Part shown: in pieces, positions 1 to 7,359 of the stretch
How positions within the stretch are numbered: the first letter of the stretch is position 1
Layout of the letters: every line of letters starts with the position of its first letter
Notes under the pieces: model-generated
Told to the model about the DNA's origin: nothing
Database searches by the model: none
The model's input: the letters and a program-made list of their open reading frames with translations, nothing else
Translations under genes and position numbers: made by a program
From: Bacteroidales bacterium UBA3743
Lineage (GTDB): Bacteria > Bacteroidota > Bacteroidia > Bacteroidales > Paludibacteraceae
Assembly: GCA_002371265.1 (NCBI GenBank)
Contig: DFGT01000031.1
Coordinates: forward strand, 124,001 to 188,000
Reading direction: 5' to 3'
DNA: 64,000 nucleotides

Positions 1-684
1 ACTTCTATCGAGGCTGGCGCTTTTGAGGGCTGTAGCGGTTTGACCAGCATCGAAATCCCTAACAGTGTCACGTCTATCGGTTATTATGCTTTTTGGGAAT
101 GTAGTAGTTTGACCAGCATCAAAATACCTAATAGTGTCACGTCTATCGGCGATCACGCTTTTTGGGAATGTAGTAGTTTGACTAGCATCGAAATTCCTAA
201 TAGTGTCACTTCTATCGGTATGGGTGCTTTTAGTGGCTGTAGCGGTTTGAATCCAAAGTTATTGGTCTATGATAAAGGCACAAAATGTTATGGCTGGATT
301 GGGGATAGGGGGAAATGCACAAAAGTCGTGATTCCAGAGGGTGTCACGTCTATCGGTGATGAAGCATTTGGGGGCTGTAGCGGTTTGACCAGCATCAAAA
401 TTCCTAATAGTGTCACTGCTATCGGTGATGCTGCTTTTGCGAAATGTGAAAGTTTGACTAGCATCAAAATCCCTAATAGTGTCACTTCTATCGGTAATCT
501 GGCATTTTGGAGATGTGAAAGTTTGACAGGCATCAAAATCCCTAACAGTGTCACTGCTATCGGACATTCTACTTTTTGGGAATGTAGCAACCTTGATATA
601 GTTATCGACAATTCGGAAAACAATGTGAAGGTAGGATATGATGCATTCCAAGGTTGCAGATCTGTGACATGGTCAAAAGAATAA
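1..684 (+). CDS. BspA-like leucine-rich-repeat surface protein, 5' end outside window
   Basis: The reading frame is open from base 1 and ends at TAA 682-684, so the N-terminus lies upstream of the window. It encodes about nine TpLRR/BspA-type repeats of 23 residues with the pattern LTSIxIPNSVTSIGxxAF. Between repeats, near bases 249-330, there is a non-LRR island with the motif KCYGWIGD followed by a second Cys. It ends in the family-specific C-terminus (IDNSENNVKVG...SVTWSKE) shared with the three paralogues downstream. BspA proteins of Bacteroidales are usually surface proteins that bind host or microbial ligands; that role is inferred here. No T9SS tail is visible. A strong terminator follows at 709-737. 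Confidence 0.9.
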   Translation, partial: TSIEAGAFEGCSGLTSIEIPNSVTSIGYYAFWECSSLTSIKIPNSVTSIGDHAFWECSSLTSIEIPNSVTSIGMGAFSGCSGLNPKLLVYDKGTKCYGWIGDRGKCTKVVIPEGVTSIGDEAFGGCSGLTSIKIPNSVTAIGDAAFAKCESLTSIKIPNSVTSIGNLAFWRCESLTGIKIPNSVTAIGHSTFWECSNLDIVIDNSENNVKVGYDAFQGCRSVTWSKE

Positions 685-708
685 TCATTTGCAAATAAAA
701 ATCACAGA

Positions 709-737
709 AGGGATGGACGACGGTTCATCCCTTTTTT
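709..737 (+). terminator. Intrinsic terminator, copy 1 of a four-member family
   Basis: Ten-base stem AGGGATGGAC / GTTCATCCCT (one G-T pair) with loop GACG, followed by TTTTT. The same stem recurs at 3665, 7188 and 9289. Confidence 0.9.
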
Positions 738-774
738 CGTCGATATTTTTTCCAACCGTGGACGGAATGGGATC

Positions 775-976
775 AATTCGTAATTCATAATTCATAATGC
801 ATAATGCATAATTGTGGGGTAATCCACACATCTGGGGGACTTCCCCTCGTAGAGACGCACGGACGTGCGTGTTATGGTAATTCGTAATTCATAATGCGTA
901 ATTGTTTGGGGAATCCACACATCTGGGGAATCCTCCTCTCGTAAACACACGGACGTGCGTGCCATGGTAATTCGAC
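775..976. repeat. Two tandem copies of a REP-like intergenic repeat
   Basis: Unit 1 (775-877) and unit 2 (878-967) share the order: AT-rich TAATTCGTAATTCATAATGC run, AATCCACACATCTGGGG, then a palindrome ACGCACG-GA-CGTGCGT (855-870; about 945-960 in the second unit), then ATGG. A third unit begins at 968 (TAATTCGACGG) but is cut off. The element fills most of the 444-bp gap between the first two BspA genes. Short relatives of the GTAGAGACGC segment occur at 7147, 44544 and 49509. Confidence 0.75.
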
Positions 977-1001
977 GGATTGTTTATTTGGAATTTTTGC
1001 C

Positions 1002-1078
1002 GTTGTATAATTTATTCATGATTTTGTAACATCGTTATTTTTATTGTCGTATGATTTATTCATAATTTCGCAACAATG
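1002..1078 (+). repeat. Imperfect direct repeat upstream of the second BspA gene
   Basis: Two copies of about 31 bp (1002-1032 and 1047-1078) share GTATAATTTATTCATGATTT-like sequence 45 bp apart, just before the expected promoter of the gene at 1129. It could be a duplicated promoter or regulator site. A clear TAnnTTTG box is not present; GATATTTG near 1098 is one base off. Confidence 0.5.
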
Positions 1079-1128
1079 TGCCATTTATGGCAGCATTGAT
1101 ATTTGAATTGTAATAGAATTATACAGAT

Positions 1129-2193
1129 ATGGCAAAAAACCTACTTGTATCAATCGTGGCACTTGTGTTGTGCGTTACTGTTTTGGCGACGGAGATGGTT
1201 GTGAAACAGAAGAATGGAGAGAATTGGAGAATTAATGTAAATGAGGTGGAAGAGATTATTTTTGACGAATCAATTCCCGAAGATTCGGCAATTGTGGATA
1301 CATCAGTAACGCCACTTAAATTCAAAATTTTATCTGATTCTACGGTTGAAGTGATAAATGACGACTCATATAGAGAAAATGCATTCCCTGAATCCATTAC
1401 GATACCTGCCATGGTACGAATTGAAGGCAAAATATATAATGTAATATCCATTGGTGATCATGCTTTTAGAGACTGTAACGGCTTGATCAGCATCAAAATC
1501 CCTAATAGTGTCTCTTCTATCGGGAAAGGTGCTTTTTCTTACTGCCAAAGTTTGACCAGCATCAACATTCCTGAGGGTGTCACTTCTATCGGGTCTTCAG
1601 CTTTTTTTGACTGTATGAGTTTGACCAGCATCGACATCCCTGAGGGTGTCACTTCTATCGGGTCTTCGGCTTTTGGTTATTGTATTGGGTTAACCAGCAT
1701 CAACATCCCTAAGAGTCTCACTTTTATTGGATATTCTGCTTTTGCGAGCTGTAGGAGTTTGACCAACGTCAACATCCCTGAGAGTGTGACAACCATCGAG
1801 GAAGGTGCTTTTAGGGACTGTAACAAGTTAGATCCAAAATTATTAGTATATGATAAGGGAACTAAATGCCATGGCTGGATAGGTGATATAACGAAATGTA
1901 TTGCCATTGAAATTCCTGAAGGGGTCACATCCATCGATTATCGTGCTTTTTCTAATTGTAGCAATTTGATCAGCATCAGCATTCCTAAAAGTGTCACTTC
2001 TATCGAGAATTTTGCTTTTTATAAATGTAGCAGTTTGATTAGCGTCAAAATTCCTGAAAGAGTCACTTCTATCGGGAATTATGCTTTTAGTGGTTGCTCA
2101 AATCTTGATGTCACGATTGACAATTCAAAAGATAATATAACACTTGGATATGATGTATTTTATCTTTGCAAATCTGTGACATACCTGAAATAA
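1129..2193 (+). CDS. BspA-like leucine-rich-repeat protein with signal peptide
   Basis: 354 residues. A hydrophobic signal peptide covers residues 1-21 and ends near VLAT. Residues 21-45 form a short N-terminal module (VVKQKNGENWRINVNEVEEI) seen in all complete paralogues of this cluster. After a linker containing DSTVEV, LRRs of 23 residues run from about residue 105, interrupted at about 235-258 by the Cys-containing island (KLLVYDKGTKCHGWIGD). The C-terminus is the family type (TIDNSKDN...SVTYLK). The ATG is preceded by AT-rich DNA without a ribosome-binding site, as usual in Bacteroidota. No terminator of the shared family lies between this gene and the next (122 bp), so the two may be co-transcribed. 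Role inferred: secreted or surface adhesin. Confidence 0.92.
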   Translation: MAKNLLVSIVALVLCVTVLATEMVVKQKNGENWRINVNEVEEIIFDESIPEDSAIVDTSVTPLKFKILSDSTVEVINDDSYRENAFPESITIPAMVRIEGKIYNVISIGDHAFRDCNGLISIKIPNSVSSIGKGAFSYCQSLTSINIPEGVTSIGSSAFFDCMSLTSIDIPEGVTSIGSSAFGYCIGLTSINIPKSLTFIGYSAFASCRSLTNVNIPESVTTIEEGAFRDCNKLDPKLLVYDKGTKCHGWIGDITKCIAIEIPEGVTSIDYRAFSNCSNLISISIPKSVTSIENFAFYKCSSLISVKIPERVTSIGNYAFSGCSNLDVTIDNSKDNITLGYDVFYLCKSVTYLK

Positions 2194-2315
2194 AGTCGAC
2201 ATTTTCTTAAGGACGACCACAAGGGATCGCCATTATGGGTGGCATTTTCCAACAATTACGAATTAAAATTATCTTCCGTCAACGATGCAAAAAAAAATCA
2301 TTAAAATTTAGAGAT

Positions 2316-3638
2316 ATGAAAAAAATATTTACTTTATCAGTGATGCTCATTTTGTGTACGCTGACTTTTGCGACAGATTTCATGCGTATTAAGTTTAAAA
2401 ATTATGGCTGTATTGAAAAATATGAAGTGGACATTATCGAAGAAGTCAACTTAGAAGGAAGTACAACTGCGATAGACTTAATGCGAATAAAACTTAAAGA
2501 TGGCAATATCAAAATACATGAAATGAGCATTATCGAAAAAGTCGAATTTGAAATAGGGGAAGACACTTCTTCCATAGGAGATACAACATCGACAGATAGC
2601 TCTGTATTACCTTTAGCATTCAGCATCACATCTGATTCCACTGCGGAAGTGTCTAGTTTCCACACTTGTCATCAACATCAAAATCTAGATTCTATCTCCA
2701 TCCCAGCGGAAATACAAATTGAGGGCAAAAAATATAATGTCACATCCATTGGCTCTTCGGCTTTTTATAAATGCCCCGGATTGACAAGCATTAACATCCC
2801 TGAGGGTGTCACTTCTATCGGGTCTTCGGCTTTTAAGGGCTGTGGCAGTTTGAAAAGTATCAATATCCCTAAGAGTGTCACTTCTATCGAGTCTTCGGCT
2901 TTTGGTGGCTGTAGCAATCTGACCAGCATCAGCATCCCTGAGGGTGTCACGTCTATCGGGACTTCAGCTTTTCTTAACTGTAGGAGTCTGACCAGCATCA
3001 GCATCCCTGAGGGTGTCACTTCTATAGCGCATTATGCTTTTTGGGGCTGTAGTGGTCTGACCAGCATCAGCATCCCTGAGGGTGTCACTTCTATCGGTGA
3101 TTTAGCTTTTAGAGAATGTAGCAGTCTGACCAGCATCTACATCCCTGAAGGTGTCACTTCTATCGGGTCCTCGGCTTTTTATAAATGTAGCAGTCTGACC
3201 AGCATCTACATCCCTGAGGGTGTCACTTCTATCGGGGCTTCGGCTTTTTATGAATGTGACAGTCTGACCAGCATCAACATCCCTGAGGGTGTCACTTCTA
3301 TCGGGGCTGAGGCTTTTATGGTTTGTAGCAGTCTGACCAGCATCAGCATCCCTGAGGGTGTCACTTCTATCGGGTCTTCGACTTTTGAGGACTGTGGCAG
3401 TTTGAAAAGCATCAGCATTCCGGAAGGATTGACAAACATCGGGGAACATGCTTTTAGATTTTGTCGCAGTTTGAAAAGCATAGATATTCCTGAGAGCGTT
3501 ACTTCTATCGGTAATTATGCTTTTAGTGGTTGCTCGAATCTTGATGTCACGATTGACAATTCGGAAGATAATGTAGAAGTTGGAAGAAATACTTTCCTCG
3601 GTTGCAAATCAGTCACATGGTTAAAAGAAAAAGATTAA
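2316..3638 (+). CDS. BspA-like LRR protein with homogenised repeats and doubled N-terminal module
   Basis: 440 residues from ATG 2316, which begins a clear signal peptide (MKKIFTLSVMLILCTLTFA). An in-frame ATG at 2235 would put 27 non-signal residues in front and is less likely. The N-terminal module found once in the paralogues is present twice in tandem (TDFMRIKFKN...EEVNLE and IDLMRIKLKD...EKVEFE). About twelve LRRs follow; most are nearly identical at the DNA level, with a 69-bp period built on ACCAGCATCAGCATCCCTGA. Unlike its three neighbours it carries no KCYGW island. The C-terminus is the shared TIDNSEDN...SVTWLKEKD type. A run of nine A residues lies 19 bp before the start (2289-2297). 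Confidence 0.92.
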   Translation: MKKIFTLSVMLILCTLTFATDFMRIKFKNYGCIEKYEVDIIEEVNLEGSTTAIDLMRIKLKDGNIKIHEMSIIEKVEFEIGEDTSSIGDTTSTDSSVLPLAFSITSDSTAEVSSFHTCHQHQNLDSISIPAEIQIEGKKYNVTSIGSSAFYKCPGLTSINIPEGVTSIGSSAFKGCGSLKSINIPKSVTSIESSAFGGCSNLTSISIPEGVTSIGTSAFLNCRSLTSISIPEGVTSIAHYAFWGCSGLTSISIPEGVTSIGDLAFRECSSLTSIYIPEGVTSIGSSAFYKCSSLTSIYIPEGVTSIGASAFYECDSLTSINIPEGVTSIGAEAFMVCSSLTSISIPEGVTSIGSSTFEDCGSLKSISIPEGLTNIGEHAFRFCRSLKSIDIPESVTSIGNYAFSGCSNLDVTIDNSEDNVEVGRNTFLGCKSVTWLKEKD

Positions 3639-3664
3639 ATTGATTGCGATTGAATAGATAGATT

Positions 3665-3694
3665 AAGGGATGGACGGAAGTTCATCCCTTTTTT
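3665..3694 (+). terminator. Intrinsic terminator, copy 2 of the shared family
   Basis: Stem AAGGGATGGAC / GTTCATCCCTT with loop GGAA, then TTTT. The rest of the gap before fabH (3695-3942) contains a small perfect hairpin ACCCCT-ATA-AGGGGT (3754-3768), preceded by GGCGACCACAA, a motif also present in degenerate form at about 2212-2225. Confidence 0.88.
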
Positions 3695-3942
3695 GTGTCG
3701 AAAATAATAAGACGGCTATTAGATCATTCATGATCAGGCGACCACAATATGTCACCCCTATAAGGGGTCGGAATACGAATCGAAATGAGTGTTGGATTTA
3801 GAATAGATTTTTTCAACCAAAGCTCCATTTTCAACTCATAAGGAGGCCAAAAAATGCAAAAGGCAATCAAAAAATTGCATATTAGGAGTTTTATGTTTTA
3901 ATTTGCAAGCATATTCTAAAATTGCAGAATTATTTTTATAAC

Positions 3943-4899
3943 ATGAGAATTATCGGAACCGGCAGTGCATTGCCGAAATTCGTTGCTACGAACCAGATGT
4001 TGTCCGAAGTGATGGATACAAGCGATGAGTGGATTTCCACTCGCACTGGAATCAAACGCCGTCATCTCTTGGTAAATCAGGAGTTGGAGGAAATCGGCGT
4101 CGAGGCGATCGAGAATGCCCTAAAAGATGCTGGCATAACAGCAAAGGATTTAGACTACATCATCTGTTCCAACACAGTGAATGAGTATATCACTCCAGGT
4201 TTGGGTTGTGTATTGCAGGGTCACATTGGAGCCACTTGCCCAAGCATTGACATCAATGCCGCTTGTGCAGGTTTTCTATATGGAATGCAAATTGCGGAAT
4301 CGTTCATTAAGACTGGAGTTGCGAAAAAGATTTTGATTGTGGCTGCGGAAGAGCCATCAAGAATCCCAACTTGGACAGACAGAAGCACAAGCGTCTTGTT
4401 TGGAGACGGTGCGGGAGCTGTCATCGTCAGCGCTGATGGCGACGACGTGCTTGCTATGCGTTCGACAACAACATCCGCTCCAATCGTGCTATATAGCAAA
4501 AGAGCGATGGAGAAGACTCCATTCGTCGGCGAGATTGAAGGAAATGTTCCGTTGGTGATGAACGGACGTGAAGTGTTCAGAATGGCAGTGTCAAACTCAC
4601 AGGACGACATAAAGGCTGTGATGGAAGAGGCAAACATCACGTCCAGCCAGGTGAAATACTTCGTGCTTCACCAGGCCAATATAAGAATCATCGAATCGAT
4701 CCGCCACTTCTTGGATGAGCCAGAAGAGAAATTCCCTACTACAATTGAGAATACAGGAAATATGTCGTCGGCATGTATTCCTATCCTGCTCGACAGGTTG
4801 AACAAGGAAGGCAAGTTGTCGAAGGGCGACATTTTGGTGTTCAGTGCGTTTGGTGCGGGATTCCAGACATCTGCATGCGTAGTTCGTTGGAACAAGTAA
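3943..4899 (+). CDS. fabH: Beta-ketoacyl-ACP synthase III
   Basis: 318 residues. It starts type II fatty-acid synthesis by condensing an acyl-CoA primer with malonyl-ACP in the cytoplasm. The thiolase-fold signature is complete: nucleophile Cys108 in NAACAGF, His243 in LHQANIR and Asn273 in GNMSSA. The N-terminus MRIIGTGSALPKF matches the family, so ATG 3943 is chosen over a TTG seven codons upstream. It is the first gene of a compact fabH-fabK-fabF row (gaps of 37 and 18 bp) that covers initiation, enoyl reduction and elongation. The row has no acpP, fabD or fabG, so those must lie elsewhere. Confidence 0.95.
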   Translation: MRIIGTGSALPKFVATNQMLSEVMDTSDEWISTRTGIKRRHLLVNQELEEIGVEAIENALKDAGITAKDLDYIICSNTVNEYITPGLGCVLQGHIGATCPSIDINAACAGFLYGMQIAESFIKTGVAKKILIVAAEEPSRIPTWTDRSTSVLFGDGAGAVIVSADGDDVLAMRSTTTSAPIVLYSKRAMEKTPFVGEIEGNVPLVMNGREVFRMAVSNSQDDIKAVMEEANITSSQVKYFVLHQANIRIIESIRHFLDEPEEKFPTTIENTGNMSSACIPILLDRLNKEGKLSKGDILVFSAFGAGFQTSACVVRWNK

Positions 4900-4936
4900 A
4901 AGACAGTTAAGAATTTATTAGAAAATTACATACAAC

Positions 4937-5881
4937 ATGATAAAAAGTAAGATTTGCGACCTATTGGGTATCAAATATCCAATTATTCAGGGTGGTATGG
5001 CATGGGTTGCCGACGCTAGTTTGGCTGCCGCTGTAAGTAATGCAGGTGGTTTGGGTATCATCACAGGTGCTTGTCCTCCAGACATCGTAAGAGAAGAAAT
5101 CAGAAAGTGCAAGCAGATGACAGACAAGCCTTTCGGCGTTAACATCATGCTGCAGGCTCCAGAGGTAGAGAAAATCGCGCAGATCGTTGTTGAAGAAGGA
5201 GTTAAGATTCTTACTACAGGAGCTGGTTCTCCTGCTCCATTCATGGAGATGTGGAAGGCAGCAGGAATCAAGGTCATTCCAGTTGTAGCAAGTGTAGCGT
5301 TGGCACTTCGTATCGAAAGAATGGGAGTAGACGCAATTATCGCTGAAGGTGCGGAGAGTGGCGGACACACAGGTGAAGCCAACACATTGCCACTTGTGCC
5401 TCAGATTGTAGACGCTGTCAACGTGCCAGTGATCGCTGCCGGCGGTATCGGCGACGGACGTGGTATGGCAGCCGCATTCATGTTGGGAGCAGAGGCTGTT
5501 CAGTGTGGAACATGCTTCTTGGTGGCAGACGAATGTACTGTACACGAGGTATATAAAGAGAAAGTATTGAAGGCTGGAGATAACGACACAATCGTAACAG
5601 GTAAGAAACTTGGTCATCCAGTACGTACAGTGCGCACTCCATTCTCTAAGAGCTTCGCAAAGATGGAGAACGATCCAAACGTCACTTCAGAGGAATTGCT
5701 TCAGTTTGGCGCAGGCTCACTTCGCAAGGCCGTTAAAGACGGTAACTTGAAGGAAGGAAGCTTCATGGCAGGAGAGATCGCTGGTATGATCAACGAGAAG
5801 AAGTCTTGCAAAGAGATCGTTGAAGGAATGGCTAACAAGTGTGAAGAACTACTTAAGGCTGCGAACAGCCGTTTGGCTTAA
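4937..5881 (+). CDS. fabK: Enoyl-ACP reductase II (FMN-dependent, FabK type)
   Basis: 314 residues, usual length for FabK. It reduces trans-2-enoyl-ACP in fatty-acid elongation using FMN and NAD(P)H. It belongs to the nitronate monooxygenase/2-nitropropane dioxygenase TIM-barrel family. Diagnostic features: PIIQGGMAWVA at the N-terminus, the ESGGHTGE motif whose His falls exactly at residue 144 (the catalytic His in FabK), and the phosphate-binding AAGGIGDGRG and GAEAVQCGT segments. Its place between fabH and fabF supports the reductase role over nitronate monooxygenase. FabK enzymes are structurally unrelated to FabI and are insensitive to triclosan. Confidence 0.92.
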   Translation: MIKSKICDLLGIKYPIIQGGMAWVADASLAAAVSNAGGLGIITGACPPDIVREEIRKCKQMTDKPFGVNIMLQAPEVEKIAQIVVEEGVKILTTGAGSPAPFMEMWKAAGIKVIPVVASVALALRIERMGVDAIIAEGAESGGHTGEANTLPLVPQIVDAVNVPVIAAGGIGDGRGMAAAFMLGAEAVQCGTCFLVADECTVHEVYKEKVLKAGDNDTIVTGKKLGHPVRTVRTPFSKSFAKMENDPNVTSEELLQFGAGSLRKAVKDGNLKEGSFMAGEIAGMINEKKSCKEIVEGMANKCEELLKAANSRLA

Positions 5882-5899
5882 TATAAAAACAGAATTGAA

Positions 5900-7141
5900 A
5901 TGAAAAGAGTCGTAATTACAGGTATGGGCGTTATTTCGCCTATCGGTAACAATATAGACGCATATTGGGATAGTCTAATTAAAGGTGTTTGCGGAATCGG
6001 ACCAATCACACAGTATGAGACTGGAGACCATCCCGTAAAACTAGCTGCTGAGGTGAAAGACTTCAAGGCAGAGGATTTCGGTGTAGACAAGGGTATGGCA
6101 CGCAAGTCTGACCGTTTCGCACAGTTTGCTCTTGCAGCAGCCAACCAGGCTATCGAAGATTCTGGATTGAAGAGCGGTGAGAACATCGCAGCCGACAGAT
6201 TCGGAACATACATCGGATCTGGTATCGGAGGTATGCACGTCTTCACAACAGAGTGTGAGAAACTAATCAATGAGGGAATGAACCGTATTTCCCCTCTATT
6301 CATCCCAATGCTAATCGCCAACATGGCATCAGGACAGGTAGCAATCGCACACCATCTTGAGGGACCATGTATTCCAGTAGTCACAGCATGCGCAACGTCT
6401 ACTCACGCAGTAGGTGAGGCATTCCATGCAATCAAGCACGGTTATGCAGACGCAATCGTAGCAGGAGGTAGTGAGGCTGCAATCAACCCACTTGCAATCG
6501 GTGGTTTCGCCAACTCAAAAGCACTTTCTAAGGCTACAGATCCTAACGAAGCATCACTTCCATTCGACAAGCGTCGCGCAGGATTCGTGATGGGAGAAGG
6601 ATGCGGTATCCTTGTCCTAGAGGAGTATGAGCACGCAAAAGCACGTGGAGCAAAGATCTATGCAGAGGTGACAGGTTACGGCAACACATGTGACGCATAC
6701 CACTACACAGCTCCAAAGCCAGACGGAGTGCCTGCAAGCAAGGCAATCAAGTTGGCTCTAGAGGAGTCTAATTTCGACGCTGCAAAAGATTGTCTATACA
6801 TCAACGCACACGGTACAGGAACACCACTTAACGATAAGGGTGAGACTGCAGCATTCAAGCTTGCGTTAGGAGAGGATGCAGCACGCAAGGCACACATCTC
6901 ATCAAGCAAATCAATGATGGGACACTGCTTGGGAGCAGCCGGAGCATTGGAGTTGATCGTTTCCGTTCTTACATTGAAGAACGGCATCATTCCTCCAACA
7001 ATCAACCTTAAGGAGGCTGATCCAGAGTGTGATCTTAACTACACTCCAAACGTAGCTGTAAAGGCAGACGTCAACATCGCATTCTCAACATCATTGGGAT
7101 TTGGTGGCCACAACGGTTGCGTGGCATTGAGAAAGATGTAA
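5900..7141 (+). CDS. fabF: Beta-ketoacyl-ACP synthase II
   Basis: 413 residues. It condenses malonyl-ACP with the growing acyl-ACP chain. The catalytic set is Cys164 in VTACATSTH, His304 in NAHGTGTPLND and His342 in SMMGHCLGAAGA, with the conserved Lys five residues before that His. N-terminus KRVVITGMGVISPIG and C-terminus AFSTSLGFGGHNG are canonical. It lies 18 bp after fabK and ends before the same terminator hairpin used by the BspA genes, so this is the end of the operon. Confidence 0.96.
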   Translation: MKRVVITGMGVISPIGNNIDAYWDSLIKGVCGIGPITQYETGDHPVKLAAEVKDFKAEDFGVDKGMARKSDRFAQFALAAANQAIEDSGLKSGENIAADRFGTYIGSGIGGMHVFTTECEKLINEGMNRISPLFIPMLIANMASGQVAIAHHLEGPCIPVVTACATSTHAVGEAFHAIKHGYADAIVAGGSEAAINPLAIGGFANSKALSKATDPNEASLPFDKRRAGFVMGEGCGILVLEEYEHAKARGAKIYAEVTGYGNTCDAYHYTAPKPDGVPASKAIKLALEESNFDAAKDCLYINAHGTGTPLNDKGETAAFKLALGEDAARKAHISSSKSMMGHCLGAAGALELIVSVLTLKNGIIPPTINLKEADPECDLNYTPNVAVKADVNIAFSTSLGFGGHNGCVALRKM

Positions 7142-7187
7142 AATCCGTAGAGACGCTAGATTGTTACGTCTACACATAATAAATTTG

Positions 7188-7219
7188 AAAGGGATGGACG
7201 ACGAGGTTCATCCCTTTTT
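7188..7219 (+). terminator. Intrinsic terminator, copy 3 of the shared family (after fabF)
   Basis: Stem AAAGGGATGGAC / GTTCATCCCTTT with loop GACGAG, followed by T residues. It is preceded by a weaker stem GTAGAGACG / CGTCTAC (7147-7173) related to the GTAGAGACGC repeats. Confidence 0.88.
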
Positions 7220-7276
7220 CATTTTAAATTATACCTGTGAAACAAATGATCATCAATCATATTTGTAGTTAAAAAT

Positions 7277-7306
7277 TTTGCAACTTATAGAATATATTTA
7301 ACTTTG
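7277..7306 (+). promoter_or_regulatory. Bacteroidota-type promoter of the BspA gene at 7360
   Basis: TTTG (7277-7280), 18-bp spacer, TAACTTTG (7299-7306) matching the TAnnTTTG -7 box. The start codon is 54 bp downstream. Confidence 0.65.
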
Positions 7307-7359
7307 TGATGTTGTCACAACGGCAACAAGAGTTTTTTAAAATAAATTAGTAAAGAGAG

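Noticed and set aside
2235..2315. Upstream ATG for the BspA gene at 2316
   Set aside because: It would place 27 hydrophilic residues before a clean signal peptide.
2780..3480. 69-bp near-identical repeats resembling a CRISPR array
   Set aside because: No spacers: the repeats are contiguous, in frame, and encode LRRs.
3102..3481. Antisense repeats looking like a repetitive protein (DRSDTLRDVDAGQT)
   Set aside because: Exact reverse-strand reading of the BspA repeats at 2316-3638.
4961..5617. Antisense open frame of 218 codons within fabK
   Set aside because: Translated product has no domain and mirrors the codon bias of fabK; shadow of the real gene.
5878..6384. Antisense open frame of 168 codons within fabF
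   Set aside because: Low-complexity Ser/Pro/Ile-rich product expected from the reverse strand of a conserved gene.
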